Below the pieces are notes generated by a model, which had not been told where the DNA came from, made no database searches, and saw nothing but the letters and a program-made list of their open reading frames with translations. From Pseudomonas sp. NBRC 111124 (lineage in GTDB: Bacteria; Pseudomonadota; Gammaproteobacteria; Pseudomonadales; Pseudomonadaceae): a stretch of DNA of 64,000 nucleotides. The position numbers and the translations under genes were made by a program. Shown here piece after piece: positions 28,919 through 40,764 of the stretch. Positions within the stretch are counted from its first letter, which is position 1, and each line of letters starts with the position of its first letter. The stretch covers positions 1 to 64,000 of the forward strand of contig NZ_BCBA01000021.1 in the NCBI RefSeq assembly GCF_001320245.1, given 5' to 3'.

Positions 28919-30187
28919 TTATGTCGCCCGCTTGCTGGCCGCATATCCGATCAAGAAATGAGCAAATAAAATATCTAGAAGATAGACCGCCGACATCTGC
29001 ACGACATAAAATAGCAAGAAATTTTTGAAATCAAGGACCATGTGAATGGCGAGCGAGAGTAGGATACCTGTGGCCATTAACCTGAACACATGCAATGAAG
29101 GCAAATACCAGTTGTAGCGAAGCACCAATGAAACGCGATCCAACGGCGTACTGACAAAAGCACTGAGCGCGGCAACCATCAGCACTTGCGCGTACAACCC
29201 CGCATCATGCCATTGCCCGCCCAAGACAAACGGATAAATCCAGGGGGACAAAACACCAGCGCACAAATAGATGGGCATACCGAATAGCGCCAGTTTTCGC
29301 AGGGTCATAAGCCAAAGTCCTTTAAGAACATGGGGGTCCTCCGCGTGCAACGCCGCACGCTGGTAGAACACCTGACCAATGGCCGCACCAACCAAACCAG
29401 AAGGAAGGAAGATAGTTGCCATGACCATCGAAAATTGCCCAAGTATTTCCGTGCCGTACATGGCTGATATATAGAAAATAGGTGCCGCACTGCTCACAGT
29501 AACCAAAATATGCGACAAGACCAGGGCGTTCGCACCACTCGCATGCTTTTTTAAAGGACTCACTGCATCAGGTGCACGTGCACAAGATCCAAAGATGAGA
29601 TTGTTAGAGTAAGGCAAAAGGGCGCCAATCTTGCCTAACGCGCTAAACAATGTTGTAAAAAGCAGGCCGCTCGTCGTTACCGCAGCCAACAGCGCCCCCG
29701 ACGCCACATAGGCCGACTTGCCAAATACTTCCGACAATGCAGAAATTTTGTAAGCGCCTGAGCGCTGGGCATTATGTTGAAACGCCAGCGCTAACGACAC
29801 TAGCAATGCGCTAAGCGGTGCAACAACCAGTAAGTTAACACCTTGTTCCAGTGACAACAACTGAGCGATTTGCGCCGAAAAGGCGTACAGCGCCACCGTC
29901 AGCACAAAACCTGTAACAATACCAAGTTTAATTATACCTGAGAACAACCAACGCGCTTGCTGGTCATCTTTAAGCATCTGGAAAAAGTATTCATATCGCC
30001 AAGTCATAATACCCGCAAAAAACATCACAAGCTGCAGGAAAATATTTTGCACTGCAAACTCCTGAGGCGCGTACAGCCTCGACAACAACGGAATACCTAA
30101 CACTCCAACAATCTGCGCAATTGTATTCCCTGAAGCTTGCAAGAAAATGTCTCGCCAATACGACGAGACATATTTCAAAACCTTCAT
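28919..30187 (-). CDS. wzx: O-unit flippase (Wzx)
   Basis: A 422-residue polytopic protein with about 12 helices. The start (SGNTIAQIVGVLGIPLLSRLY followed by APQEFAV) matches the N-terminal pattern of Wzx/polysaccharide transporter family flippases. It would move the lipid-linked repeat across the inner membrane. Its ATG overlaps the wbpE stop by four bases. A gap of about 120 bases separates it from wzy. Confidence 0.87.
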   Translation of the reverse strand: MKVLKYVSSYWRDIFLQASGNTIAQIVGVLGIPLLSRLYAPQEFAVQNIFLQLVMFFAGIMTWRYEYFFQMLKDDQQARWLFSGIIKLGIVTGFVLTVALYAFSAQIAQLLSLEQGVNLLVVAPLSALLVSLALAFQHNAQRSGAYKISALSEVFGKSAYVASGALLAAVTTSGLLFTTLFSALGKIGALLPYSNNLIFGSCARAPDAVSPLKKHASGANALVLSHILVTVSSAAPIFYISAMYGTEILGQFSMVMATIFLPSGLVGAAIGQVFYQRAALHAEDPHVLKGLWLMTLRKLALFGMPIYLCAGVLSPWIYPFVLGGQWHDAGLYAQVLMVAALSAFVSTPLDRVSLVLRYNWYLPSLHVFRLMATGILLSLAIHMVLDFKNFLLFYVVQMSAVYLLDILFAHFLIGYAASKRAT

Positions 30188-31281
30188 TTAATCGTACCGC
30201 ACGCGGAAATTAAAGCGCTTACTACAGTTTCAATATCGGCCTCACTCAAGTAGGGATGCATTGGCAAGCTCAAAACCTTGGTCGCTAGCGAATCCCCTAC
30301 AGGAAGGTAAGCGTTAGAAGCAACTGCAGCTTGCTTGTTAAGCGGGATCGGATAGTGAACCACACTCGGCACGCCGCTCGCTTTCAGCTCAGCCTGGACT
30401 TTCTCACGCCCCTCTAACTGAACAGTAAATTGTGCAAAGACGGAGGTATTCTCCTCTGCGATGTGAGGGAGCTTGATTGAGTCCTGCCCACTCAGCAGTT
30501 CGCTATAGCGTTTCGCCACCTGCTGGCGAAGCACTATTTCGCTATCAAAAATATCGAGCTTTGCCAGCAGCACTGCGGCCTGTAGAGTATCGAGCCGACT
30601 GTTCACGCCCACCCTTACATGGTGATAGCGCTTTTCCTGTCCGTGCCGGGCAATCTGGCGAATAACCAGAGCCAGCGCTGGATCATTAGTAAAGATCGCA
30701 CCACCGTCGCCATAACAGCCAAGCGGTTTACTTGGAAAGAAACTGGTGCATGCTACGGTGGTCAACCCACAGGATCGTCGCCCCTTGTAAGTTGCGCCGA
30801 AGCTCTGAGCAGCGTCCTCAATAACCGGTATGCTATATTTATCGGCAATTTGGTTAATCGCATCAAAATCAGCGCACTGCCCATATAACGACACGGGCAC
30901 TATGGCTTTCGTACGCGGCGTGATGGCGGCTTCGAGTTTCTTGACATCCAAGTTTCCGGTGCGCTCATCAACATCCACATACACAGGCTTGGCGCCGAGC
31001 AGCGCGACAGTTTCCGCCGTCGCAATATAGGTAAAACCTGGTGTGATCACTTCGTCACCGGGGCGGATACCAAGTGCCATTTGAACAATTTGTAAGGCAT
31101 CAGTACCGTTGGCACAGGTGATGCAATGATCTACCCCTACGTAAGCTGCCAGACGCGCCTCCAACTCGGCCACTTCGGGGCCCAAAATGTATTGGCCATG
31201 ACTCAATACGCGCTGAATAGCGCCGTTGATAGAAGCCTTGATGCGTGTTTGTTGCTGCTTCAGGTCAATGAATTCAATCAT
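30184..31281 (-). CDS. wbpE: UDP-GlcNAc3N aminotransferase (WbpE)
   Basis: A 365-residue PLP enzyme very close to P. aeruginosa WbpE along its whole length. CANGTDALQ (57-65) is at the phosphate site, Asp156 is in EDAAQSFGA, and the PLP lysine is Lys185 in SFFPSKPLG, the same position as in the PAO1 protein. It aminates C3 of UDP-3-keto-GlcNAcA made by WbpB. The ATG at 31,281 is chosen; a TTG two codons upstream overlaps wbpD but is less likely. The wbpD stop is two bases before this ATG. Confidence 0.94.
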   Translation of the reverse strand: MIEFIDLKQQQTRIKASINGAIQRVLSHGQYILGPEVAELEARLAAYVGVDHCITCANGTDALQIVQMALGIRPGDEVITPGFTYIATAETVALLGAKPVYVDVDERTGNLDVKKLEAAITPRTKAIVPVSLYGQCADFDAINQIADKYSIPVIEDAAQSFGATYKGRRSCGLTTVACTSFFPSKPLGCYGDGGAIFTNDPALALVIRQIARHGQEKRYHHVRVGVNSRLDTLQAAVLLAKLDIFDSEIVLRQQVAKRYSELLSGQDSIKLPHIAEENTSVFAQFTVQLEGREKVQAELKASGVPSVVHYPIPLNKQAAVASNAYLPVGDSLATKVLSLPMHPYLSEADIETVVSALISACGTIK

Positions 31282-31283
31282 GG

Positions 31284-31859
31284 TCAAACATCCAGTTTTT
31301 CAAGGAAATTGCCGCGCACTACATACGTTGCCCCTGTGTGCGAGCAAATGGCTTGGCCATTTGCACTTACATCCAGTTGCTCACCAAACTCACTCATCCA
31401 GCCGATCTGTTTGGCCGGCACCCCGACCATCAGCGCATAGGCTGGCACATCCTTGTTGATCACCGCGCCCGCACCTACAAAAGCAAATTCGCCAATTGTA
31501 ACTCCGCAAACAATCGTACAGTTCGCGCCCAGTGTCGCGCCCTTCTTCACCAGCGTGTCTCGATATTGGTCTTTGCGCTCTATCAGCGAGCGCGGGTTGT
31601 ACACGTTGGTAAAGACCATGCTCGGCCCGCAGAACACCCCTTCCTCCAGCGTGACGTTGTCGTACACCGACACGTTGTTCTGAATTTTGCAGCGGTCACC
31701 GATCACAACCCTATTGCCGACAAATACGTTTTGACCGAGGGAAACGCCCGCACCAATCCGCGCGCCGCTACAGACATGGACGAAATGCCATACGCGCGAA
31801 TCCTTGCCAATCTGCGCGCCTTCATCGACTATTGCACTGGGGTGCTGATAATGGTTCAT
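31284..31859 (-). CDS. wbpD: UDP-GlcNAc3NA 3-N-acetyltransferase (WbpD)
   Basis: A 191-residue hexapeptide-repeat acetyltransferase with the layout of WbpD. The left-handed helix runs from about residue 5 to 145 (for example [13 protein letters not shown] and [13 protein letters not shown]). A short C-terminal tail with SEFGEQLDV and [10 protein letters not shown] follows. It acetylates the 3-amino group to give UDP-GlcNAc3NAcA. The start overlaps the end of the upstream acyltransferase gene by four bases. Confidence 0.93.
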   Translation of the reverse strand: MNHYQHPSAIVDEGAQIGKDSRVWHFVHVCSGARIGAGVSLGQNVFVGNRVVIGDRCKIQNNVSVYDNVTLEEGVFCGPSMVFTNVYNPRSLIERKDQYRDTLVKKGATLGANCTIVCGVTIGEFAFVGAGAVINKDVPAYALMVGVPAKQIGWMSEFGEQLDVSANGQAICSHTGATYVVRGNFLEKLDV

Positions 31860-33748
31860 TGCTTTAGACTCACGCTGGATTGAGTTGGGTCGAACAACTG
31901 CTGTAGCTGCCCACCGGCAAAATGCCCGTAACGACGCGCCCCGATTTCATTGAGGTGATGATTATCCTGATAGATAAGATCACCTTCTTCGTAGGGTGCG
32001 TCAGCGAAGAAGCTTGAACTGGAGAAATCCACATAATGTACGCCCGGGATGCCAATCGTGAGTTCTGCGACCTGGTGGTTCGCTGCCCTCCACTCGTCAT
32101 TGAACGCCAGGCTAGCTGGCAACCCGAGCTCCCTGAAGCGTCGAACCCGTTGCACATCCGTACGGAACATCGGAATCTGCCCTAAAACCACAACCTGTTT
32201 ATGGGCTGCAGACGCATCATTCAAAAATGCCTGTAGTGCTTTGACGAATGCCGCACTCGGCATCTGATATTGCCACATACCTGCAATGATCACTTTATCC
32301 ATTGTCAGCAGTGCCTGTTTCACAGCGATTATTTGTGATCGGCAAGGCTGCTGGGCATAGTCAGGCAAACGCTCAACGTCGAAACCAGAAATGGGCACGC
32401 AACTGCTCGCGGTAAGCACGCGATACGCTACACCGTGTTCGCTACCCGCCTGATCCAGAAAGTAATTGAGCTGAGCAGCATGACTATCGCCGATTACCAG
32501 AACCGACGGTATAGCGCTAGCTTGGCCGCGCTTGCACTCCCCTACCTGTTGCCCGTGGCAGATCAGCTCTGGCGCCGCATAACGAGCTTGCTCCTGCGGT
32601 ACTGGCAAAACGATCTGGGGATTCAACCTGATACTCAGCAATACCATCAAGCCAATCCCAACTCCTGGGAGCGCAAGTCTGGTAATCAAACGTCGCCCCC
32701 CCGACAACTTGCGTGCCGGTTGCTCGATGAGTCGATAGGAAAGCCACGCCAGGACAAACGAAGCGATCAATGCAGCGAGAAGCCATCCCAAACTCAACTC
32801 GTACTGCCCGGTGTAATATCGGATGAATGCCAAAACCGGCCAGTGCCACAAATAAAGGGAATAAGAAATACCACCGACCCATACCAGAACAGAGGAGGAC
32901 AATAGCCTGTTGACTGGTCCGCGCCGCGCCGCAATCACCAGTGCCGCCCCGACGCAGGGCAGGATCGACCAATAGCCCGGAAACTGCGTACTATCAATCA
33001 TGACAAAACTGATCGTAAGCAAGGTAACTCCAAGCAAGCCGAGCACAGCAGAAATCTGAACAGGCATTTCTCGATGCCGCAGACCAAGCGCGACTACCCC
33101 ACCGAGCAGGAATTCGGGCATACGGGTGAGCAGCGAAAAATATGCGCGAGCGTGATCACCGCCCGAGACTTTGATGCCACTCCACAAGAACAGACCCGCG
33201 GTGAGCAATGACAGGACCATTAATCGCCAGGAGCGCGGCAAGCCCAGCAGCACCAAAGGAAAGAACAAATAAAACTGCATCTCAATCGCGAGCGACCAAG
33301 TATGCAGCAAGGGCAATTCCTCTGCGCGAGGAGCAAAATAGCTGCCGAAACTCGAAAAATACTGGTTACTGGTAAACAGCGCTGCTGATTTCAAGCTCTG
33401 ACGAAAGAACTCGAAATCAGTGCTTAAAAATAGAATGGCCGATAATACACTGGCAACCGCCAGCATGATGGCGTACGCAGGAACAATTCGTTTGATGCGG
33501 TTTACGTAAAATGACGGTAAATGGATCTTGCTGCCCGGCTCAGTTAGCAACGCTGTGATGATGAACCCTGAGATGACGAAAAAGACATCAACACCAACAT
33601 AACCTGACTGGAGCCAGGAATTGTTTATATGGTAAGCCAGCACAGCAAGAACTGCTACCGCTCGCAGGCCTTGGACATCCAGGCGGATGCCTTTGCTCGG
33701 TGACTGCAAACTCGATGCTTTCAGCGATGATTCGTTATTGTTAGACAC
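31856..33748 (-). CDS. Membrane acyltransferase, AT3-SGNH fusion (OafA/WbpC-like)
   Basis: About 630 residues from a GTG at 33,748. The N-terminal half is an acyltransferase-3 domain with about ten helices: [19 protein letters not shown] at the start, then [10 protein letters not shown], and RIKRIVPAY. The C-terminal half is a periplasmic SGNH-type domain with GDSHAAQL and [12 protein letters not shown]. Such proteins O-acetylate O-antigen sugars in the periplasm. wbpC occupies the same place in P. aeruginosa O5. The start is uncertain: the frame is open to 33,814, but that would begin beside a terminator-like hairpin. Confidence 0.85.
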   Translation of the reverse strand: MSNNNESSLKASSLQSPSKGIRLDVQGLRAVAVLAVLAYHINNSWLQSGYVGVDVFFVISGFIITALLTEPGSKIHLPSFYVNRIKRIVPAYAIMLAVASVLSAILFLSTDFEFFRQSLKSAALFTSNQYFSSFGSYFAPRAEELPLLHTWSLAIEMQFYLFFPLVLLGLPRSWRLMVLSLLTAGLFLWSGIKVSGGDHARAYFSLLTRMPEFLLGGVVALGLRHREMPVQISAVLGLLGVTLLTISFVMIDSTQFPGYWSILPCVGAALVIAARRGPVNRLLSSSVLVWVGGISYSLYLWHWPVLAFIRYYTGQYELSLGWLLAALIASFVLAWLSYRLIEQPARKLSGGRRLITRLALPGVGIGLMVLLSIRLNPQIVLPVPQEQARYAAPELICHGQQVGECKRGQASAIPSVLVIGDSHAAQLNYFLDQAGSEHGVAYRVLTASSCVPISGFDVERLPDYAQQPCRSQIIAVKQALLTMDKVIIAGMWQYQMPSAAFVKALQAFLNDASAAHKQVVVLGQIPMFRTDVQRVRRFRELGLPASLAFNDEWRAANHQVAELTIGIPGVHYVDFSSSSFFADAPYEEGDLIYQDNHHLNEIGARRYGHFAGGQLQQLFDPTQSSVSLKQ

Positions 33749-33780
33749 GCTACCCAGGACCTTTAAAACATTGCTCCGCG

Positions 33781-33806
33781 AAAAAATGGGCGGTCTCAAG
33801 ACCGCC
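33781..33806 (-). terminator. Terminator-like hairpin after wbpB
   Basis: GGCGGT (33,789-33,794) pairs with ACCGCC (33,801-33,806), and the inner bases CT/AG extend the symmetry. On the minus strand the stem is followed two bases later by six T. It lies about 15 bases after the wbpB stop, inside the operon. Confidence 0.65.
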
Positions 33807-33820
33807 AGTACCACGATATA

Positions 33821-34840
<1,020 letters not shown>

Positions 34841-36151
34841 TCAGGCCTTGATAATATGGGCCATGGGAGCACGGTACTTGCCTCGGCTATCGATGATCAG
34901 TTTCGCCTGTGCCTCGATCAATGCGTAGTCGAACTTGTCATGATCCGTGGCCAGTACCACGGCATCAAAGCTGGCGACATTGTCTGCGGTCAGCGGCTCG
35001 CTGCTGAGGTCGAAATGATGCTCGCGCATACGAGGGAAAACAGGCACATGAGGGTCACTGTAAGCCACGACCCCTCCCTTCGCCTGGATCAGCTCCATAA
35101 TCTCCACTGAAGGCGATTCGCGCATATCGTCCACGTTCTTCTTGTACGCAATGCCCAATACAAGGACCCGGCTGCCTTTCAAGGCCTTGCCAGCGTTGTT
35201 CAAACCATCCACCAGCTTGCTCAATACATACTCTGGCATGGCTTGGTTGACTTCCCCCGAGAGCTCGATGAAACGGGTATTGACTCCATATTCACGGGCC
35301 TTCCAAGTCAGATAGAAGGGATCAATGGGAATGCAATGGCCGCCCAGACCTGGACCGGGGTAGTAAGGCGTAAAGCCAAAAGGCTTGGTAGCTGCGGCAT
35401 CAACCACTTCAAAGATGTCGATACCCATGCGGTCCGCGACGATCTTCATTTCGTTGACTAGGCCGATGTTCACCGCGCGATGTATGTTTTCCAGTAGCTT
35501 GGTCATTTCAGCGGCTTTGGTGGAGCTGACTGGAATCACTTGGTCGATAGCCTGCTCATATAGAGCGATACCCACTTCCAGGCATTTCGGGGTATGCCCA
35601 CCGATGACCTTTGGTATAGTGCGGGTTTCGAAGTTCGGATTGCCGGGATCTTCACGCTCTGGGGAGTAAACCAGATAGATGTTCTCGCCTACTATCAAGC
35701 CGCCCTCTTGAACACGCGGCAACAGCTCTTCTTCAGTGGTCCCCGGGTAAGTTGTACTCTCCAACGAGACCACTTGACCGGCACGCAAATAAGGCTTGAG
35801 CGCATCGGTAGTATTAATCACGAAGCTCATGTCTGGCTCGCGATACTTATTCAACGGTGTTGGCACGCAAAGAATCAGCGCGTCGCACTCACTGGCACGC
35901 CTAAAATCTACAGTCGCTTCAAAACCGGTTTTGCGTGCCTTGCCAATACTGGATCCTGGTATATGCTCAATGTAACTCTCGCCACGATTGAGCTTTTCTA
36001 CCTTATCCCGATCAATATCTATGCCCAATACGTTGAAACCAATCGCATTATAACGAAGCATTAAGGGCAAGCCAACATAACCGAGGCCGACAATACCAAT
36101 CAACGCCTGTCGGTCTTTGAACTTTTCAACCACCGCATTCTTATCTGTCAT
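34841..36151 (-). CDS. wbpA: UDP-GlcNAc 6-dehydrogenase (WbpA)
   Basis: A 436-residue UDP-sugar dehydrogenase, the same length as PAO1 WbpA. The NAD motif is [11 protein letters not shown] near residues 19-29, and the catalytic Cys lies in [28 protein letters not shown] and [11 protein letters not shown] are also family landmarks. It oxidises UDP-GlcNAc to UDP-GlcNAcA, the first step of the 2,3-diamino-uronic acid branch. 273 bases separate it from the preceding wzz. Confidence 0.94.
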   Translation of the reverse strand: MTDKNAVVEKFKDRQALIGIVGLGYVGLPLMLRYNAIGFNVLGIDIDRDKVEKLNRGESYIEHIPGSSIGKARKTGFEATVDFRRASECDALILCVPTPLNKYREPDMSFVINTTDALKPYLRAGQVVSLESTTYPGTTEEELLPRVQEGGLIVGENIYLVYSPEREDPGNPNFETRTIPKVIGGHTPKCLEVGIALYEQAIDQVIPVSSTKAAEMTKLLENIHRAVNIGLVNEMKIVADRMGIDIFEVVDAAATKPFGFTPYYPGPGLGGHCIPIDPFYLTWKAREYGVNTRFIELSGEVNQAMPEYVLSKLVDGLNNAGKALKGSRVLVLGIAYKKNVDDMRESPSVEIMELIQAKGGVVAYSDPHVPVFPRMREHHFDLSSEPLTADNVASFDAVVLATDHDKFDYALIEAQAKLIIDSRGKYRAPMAHIIKA

Positions 36152-36424
36152 GCTTTACAACTCACCTTGAATTTAGCCGCCCGTCGCCTTTTTTGCATAA
36201 CGGGTCAAAGAGCCTACAGTGATCCATTCGTCAGTCGAGTGAACCCATCCACCGGCGGCACGCACTTGCCTTGCCGCCCCGCCGCACAGCGCCCGCCCGA
36301 CATGCCAAGAGGACCAACCGAGGCCGTCGAAAATGAAAGGCGCCACAATCATAGGCTGTTCAGCTGCCGCATTCCATCGGTGTTTTACCCCGAAATCGAC
36401 AAGCAGAAGGCCGTCAAAATACCA

Positions 36425-37804
36425 TCATCCATTCGAAGGTCTACTCTGAGCCTCCGACAACAATGTTCCGCCCTGACGCGAAAGGTCCTTAGGCAATACG
36501 GGCGCGACAGCGTCACCTAGTCTCAGTGTACGCATTTGACGCATATGACTCTTGAAAGATGCTCGCACCAAAGCAATGACCATCCCTAGAAGGAGACCAC
36601 CTATCAATGCAATCCCCACAACAAATGCCTTACGTGGTTTTATCGGTTTAGCAGAAGCCACCGCTCGCTGGTCGATACTAACCAGATGCAAGCCAAGCAT
36701 TTGAGTGTCAATGGACTGCAGGCGAGCACGCTCAACCCGCAATGCTTCAACGCCCTGGAGGAAATCTCGCTCATTTGCGCGCGCCTTAATAGCCTCCACA
36801 CTGCGATTATTGGAGAGCAGGATGAGTTCTTTACGAATCTGGCCGATTCTCGGCTCAACAAAATCGTCAGACGTACGCTTGAGCAAGGCTGCTCGCTCGG
36901 CCACTAGCACCTCGGTGCCCATGAAGTACAATGGAACCGGTCGACCATTAACTTCGGTACGGATGATATTACCACTGGCGGAGACTTCATCAGCCATCTG
37001 TGATGGTGTAGATGGCTTCTTCAATCCCAGGCTACCGGCAATAGATATAGCCTCATCAAGCTCTGCCAAACGTGCTTGGCGCTGCAGCTTCAATTGCACA
37101 CGCAATGCCTTGAGCTCATCATCCAGTTGTGCACGCCTGATCGCGTCATCTTCCTCGAGCCGAGCGATACGCCCCTCGTTTCCAGCCCGGTATTCAGAAA
37201 GTGCGGAGTTCAGCTTTGCATCTACCTCGAGCAAGCGATTGGACAAAATGACCTGCATATCCCTGGACAGCTGGATCCGCTCCTGCTCAATGGCATAATC
37301 TACGAAATCATTGAGGACTGCCGCGCCATTAATATCTTTCCCATAATGCATCTTCAAGCCAATGAATTCGCTTAACAAATCGGTCTTTTTTGGGTCAGCC
37401 AGAACCACACTAAGCGTGGAACTATTAAACTCCTGAAAGGCCTGCTCAATACTTTGCCCCTCACCCTGGAAGACTTTGATCAGATCAGGCCTGGCTCGAA
37501 AAAAATTTAACCTTGCACTGTAGGAGTCCAGCCTTGCACCAACCCTTTTCAACGCTTCTGCCGGAGGCAGCGAGTAAATTTTCGAGCGATTTAACGCATC
37601 CAGTTGATTGAGTTCAACTGGACGCAAGGTGGTAGAGGCTTCATATACGGGAGGAATAACATAGGCCAGTGCGACTCCAATGATCGCAAAAACCATCCCC
37701 ATTGCGAGGATGAACACGCGCCTATGCCAGATAGTACGGAAAAGACCAAAGAGGTCTACTTCGCGAGAAGCGGCCACGTAAGGGTCACGAGGATCAATAC
37801 TCAA
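36425..37804 (-). CDS. wzz: Wzz-family chain-length protein, 459 residues
   Basis: A polysaccharide co-polymerase with the usual topology: first helix about residues 31-52, a long periplasmic helical region, and a second helix about 392-412 preceded by the proline-rich IKPRKA segment. The periplasmic part includes charged coiled-coil stretches near 195-245. At 459 residues it is about 110 longer than the other Wzz here. It ends with a 40-residue cytoplasmic tail. It would regulate Wzy to give a defined O-chain length. Confidence 0.86.
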   Translation of the reverse strand: MSIDPRDPYVAASREVDLFGLFRTIWHRRVFILAMGMVFAIIGVALAYVIPPVYEASTTLRPVELNQLDALNRSKIYSLPPAEALKRVGARLDSYSARLNFFRARPDLIKVFQGEGQSIEQAFQEFNSSTLSVVLADPKKTDLLSEFIGLKMHYGKDINGAAVLNDFVDYAIEQERIQLSRDMQVILSNRLLEVDAKLNSALSEYRAGNEGRIARLEEDDAIRRAQLDDELKALRVQLKLQRQARLAELDEAISIAGSLGLKKPSTPSQMADEVSASGNIIRTEVNGRPVPLYFMGTEVLVAERAALLKRTSDDFVEPRIGQIRKELILLSNNRSVEAIKARANERDFLQGVEALRVERARLQSIDTQMLGLHLVSIDQRAVASAKPIKPRKAFVVGIALIGGLLLGMVIALVRASFKSHMRQMRTLRLGDAVAPVLPKDLSRQGGTLLSEAQSRPSNG

Positions 37805-37973
37805 AATGATGTGCCTGCAAGCTAATGGTGGTATTACCCAAGACAGGCAGGGCAGTCAAGCGCTTCGTGCACCCTCTTCCAGCTATCCATGTCATCGGCG
37901 GCGAGGGTGCATTGTTGCACCTTCTGTGGTTAACAACAACGCCACGCGACCTGCTTTAGCTAGCCAAGTTCAA

Positions 37974-39023
37974 TCACTCGATATGTCGCCGCCTGAGCCA
38001 CAGCTCGCGACCGGTCGCTACACACACACCCATACCGATACCTACCAGCGCGGCAAGCAGCAGGATGGTTGCCTTGCGCGGCTTTACAGGCTTATCCGGC
38101 GGAGACACTGCGCCATCCTGCTGATACATAGCGACCAACGAAGGGTCAATTTTCAGGTTGCGCATAAAATTAAGCTTTTCTTGCCTCTCGCGCAGACCTG
38201 GAATGTAGGGATCATTCGATAACCGAGCTTCGAGGTTGGCAATTTCAGCCTCCAGCGCCTTTGCACCACGCATGTACATGAGAGCGCCCCCCATGCCAGC
38301 AGAGACCTCGCCGGACAAGGTGTTTGAGATGATCGGGGGCTTTTCCAAACCTATAGATTTCGCAATCCTCAAGGCTTCTTTAAGCTGCGCAATCTGGTCG
38401 TTGCGTTGATTACCCGCACTGGCACGCGAAGCCCGAATCTGTTGCTCAAGGTTATCGGCCATGATTGATATGTCGCTGCGAGTACCGCTTAACAGCTCAT
38501 CCTTCGCCCGCTCTGCGGCCATTTCGGCATAGTTGGACACCCATATCGCAGCTAGCCGCGGATCCTCAAGACTAGCGGTAATAACATACCGATCAGGCAT
38601 GTCCCTCGCCGCCAAAGCTACCGTCAACATGCCGTTGAATTGGGCGTACAACGCATCACGCGACCCCTGACGCTCATCTTGGGTTAGCGTGGGAAGAAAG
38701 GCATTTCGGAAGAACTTGTCGCGCACCGCTTCAGATTGAAGCGCCTTCATGTAAATGCTGTATACATCCTTGGCGCTCATCGGGGCCAGCCCCGTACCCT
38801 CCCCTCGGCCGAAATTCAGCTGTGCAATCTCATTTTGAGTAGGGGGCCGAATGTAAAGCTTCGCCTCATACACCGGAGACGCAAGCATCACATAAGCCAA
38901 AGCCAAACCAATCACCGGCACCGCAACTATCGCCACCCAAAGCTTTTGCCGCCAAACCCCCTGCACAAGCTCAACCAGGTCAATCTCATCACCACCACTT
39001 AGGCGCTCGCGTTCATTGCGCAT
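37974..39023 (-). CDS. wzz: Wzz-family chain-length protein, 349 residues
   Basis: A standard-length Wzz, in the position of P. aeruginosa wzz (PA3160). The N-terminal helix is at about 31-51, the second helix at about 319-337 after VKPRKAT, with a short cytoplasmic tail. It is the first gene of the O-antigen operon in transcription order. The ATG is preceded by AAGGA 11 bases upstream. About 212 bases separate it from the MBL-fold gene, so a promoter for the cluster is expected there; I could not identify a clear -35/-10 pair or an ops element (GGCGGTAGC). Confidence 0.88.
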   Translation of the reverse strand: MRNERERLSGGDEIDLVELVQGVWRQKLWVAIVAVPVIGLALAYVMLASPVYEAKLYIRPPTQNEIAQLNFGRGEGTGLAPMSAKDVYSIYMKALQSEAVRDKFFRNAFLPTLTQDERQGSRDALYAQFNGMLTVALAARDMPDRYVITASLEDPRLAAIWVSNYAEMAAERAKDELLSGTRSDISIMADNLEQQIRASRASAGNQRNDQIAQLKEALRIAKSIGLEKPPIISNTLSGEVSAGMGGALMYMRGAKALEAEIANLEARLSNDPYIPGLRERQEKLNFMRNLKIDPSLVAMYQQDGAVSPPDKPVKPRKATILLLAALVGIGMGVCVATGRELWLRRRHIE

Positions 39024-39235
39024 TTAGTCTTTTTTTCCTTGGGTCCGTCTGATTGCGTCAACAGAGGGGGTCACCACCAAGCCGCAAGGCCCTCCCCCCT
39101 CTCGGGTCCAGCGTAGCGGCAATTTGCCAACCTGCCTGCGATATTTCAATGCCTTCGCATTAATCAGTAGTAGAGAGACCCGACCTAAGGAAGTTCCTCA
39201 CTTTTTTGTCAGAATACCCGCTTCCTGCCCAATGG

Positions 39236-40663
39236 TCATTCGGCAATCGTGACGCTCAGCTCACTTCCCGCCGCTGCAAACGCTTCCCTCAACACTCGTG
39301 CCAGCGTCTGCTTCGCCCGCCCCTCCCCATGCACCAACACTACCTGCCGTGCATTACAACCCTGCGCAAATTCAACCAACCCCGCCTGATCCGCATGCCC
39401 TGAATAGCCTCCCAGCGAAGCCACCTTGGCCCGGATCTCATAGAGCTCACCATCCAGATCAATCTGCACAAACCCTTCCGCACCTTCACTAGCCTGGATC
39501 ACAGCCCCAGGAGTGCCCTTGGCCTGGTAGCCAACAAATACAATCTCATGCCGCGGATCCGCCAGCATTGCCTTGAGATAGGCGACAATCCGCCCACCCG
39601 AGCACATCCCATTCCCAGCAATGACAATCGCCGGCCGCCCGGTGCTCTTCAGGTAATTCACCACCTGCCGGTGGCGGGCGTGCGTATCGATACACACCAG
39701 CTGACCGAACCCAAGCGGGTCGCGCCCCTGACTCACCCGCGCACTGGCCTCGTCATTCCAGTAGTGATGCAACTGCCGATAGACACTCGTAATACGCTGG
39801 CTCAGTGGCGAGTCGAGAATAATGGGTAGCTGCGACCATGCATAGGTGTCATCGCCCTGCACCACAGCAGGGTCGCCAAGCAATGCCTTGCGGTGGAGGA
39901 TATCTTCGAGTTCGAACAACAACTCCTGGGTGCGTCCCAGGCTGAACGCGGGAATGAGGATGGTGCCACGGTCCTGCAGCGCGCGATCGATAACCCGCTC
40001 GAGCTGCTGCTGGCGATCACTGCGATCCGGATGAAGGCGGTCACCGTAGGTGCTTTCCAGCACCAGTACATCAGCTCGCTCCGGTGGTTGTACCTGGCGT
40101 AACAGGGGATTACCTTCGTGGCCAAGGTCGCCGGAGAAGACGATACGTTGATTGTTGCCGGCCACCTGGACATCGCACTCCACATAAGCGGAGCCCAGCA
40201 AATGCCCGGCACGCTGTAAGCGGATCATGCACTTGAGCTCGGATTTTTCGACTACCGAGTGCCAACGACCAAAAGCCACAGGCACTACCAGGCTATCGAT
40301 AATCTCAAGGTATCGCGCCACCTGAGCAGGCTCGCTGCTGATGGTCAGCTTGTAGGCATCCTCCAGGACAAGCGGCAGCAACTTTGCCGATGGTTCACTG
40401 CAAAGGATCGGGCCACGATAGCCAGCGGCGAGCAGTGCCGGGATTCGCCCGACATGGTCGAGGTGCACATGGGTGATCACCAGGGCCTGGATACCCTGTA
40501 CTGTAAAGTCGGGAGGCAGCGAACCCGCCCCCGCGGGCGCCTCCGCGCCCTGCTCCAGACCACAATCCACTAGCAGACTAGTAGTCGAATCCAGATGGAG
40601 CCGGTGGCAAGACCCGGTTACGCCACGGGCGCCACCGTGATGGAAAATGCTGGGGAATTGCAT
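39236..40663 (-). CDS. MBL-fold beta-CASP hydrolase (RNA-exonuclease-like)
   Basis: A 475-residue metallo-beta-lactamase-fold protein of the CPSF73/Ysh1-like group. The metal site motif is His65-x-His67-x-Asp69-His70 in THVHLDHVGR, with further ligands in FSGDLGHEG and a C-terminal GYSGHADQ. The beta-CASP insert is marked by LESTYGDR and GNGMCSGGR. Relatives process or degrade RNA; a specific target is not known. It lies between the lapA-type gene and the O-antigen operon on the same strand. Confidence 0.87.
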   Translation of the reverse strand: MQFPSIFHHGGARGVTGSCHRLHLDSTTSLLVDCGLEQGAEAPAGAGSLPPDFTVQGIQALVITHVHLDHVGRIPALLAAGYRGPILCSEPSAKLLPLVLEDAYKLTISSEPAQVARYLEIIDSLVVPVAFGRWHSVVEKSELKCMIRLQRAGHLLGSAYVECDVQVAGNNQRIVFSGDLGHEGNPLLRQVQPPERADVLVLESTYGDRLHPDRSDRQQQLERVIDRALQDRGTILIPAFSLGRTQELLFELEDILHRKALLGDPAVVQGDDTYAWSQLPIILDSPLSQRITSVYRQLHHYWNDEASARVSQGRDPLGFGQLVCIDTHARHRQVVNYLKSTGRPAIVIAGNGMCSGGRIVAYLKAMLADPRHEIVFVGYQAKGTPGAVIQASEGAEGFVQIDLDGELYEIRAKVASLGGYSGHADQAGLVEFAQGCNARQVVLVHGEGRAKQTLARVLREAFAAAGSELSVTIAE

Positions 40664-40764
40664 GGTGCCGCACGCTCGCCGGGCTGCTGAATGGATGCGT
40701 ATTACTCCATTTCACCGGCTGCGTGCATAGGTGATGCATTCCTACAAAGCTGTAGGCATTTTCA

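Noticed and set aside
33749..33814. Earlier GTG start for the membrane acyltransferase
   Set aside because: It would begin immediately beside the hairpin after wbpB and adds residues with no family similarity; the GTG at 33,748 is preferred, though not proven.
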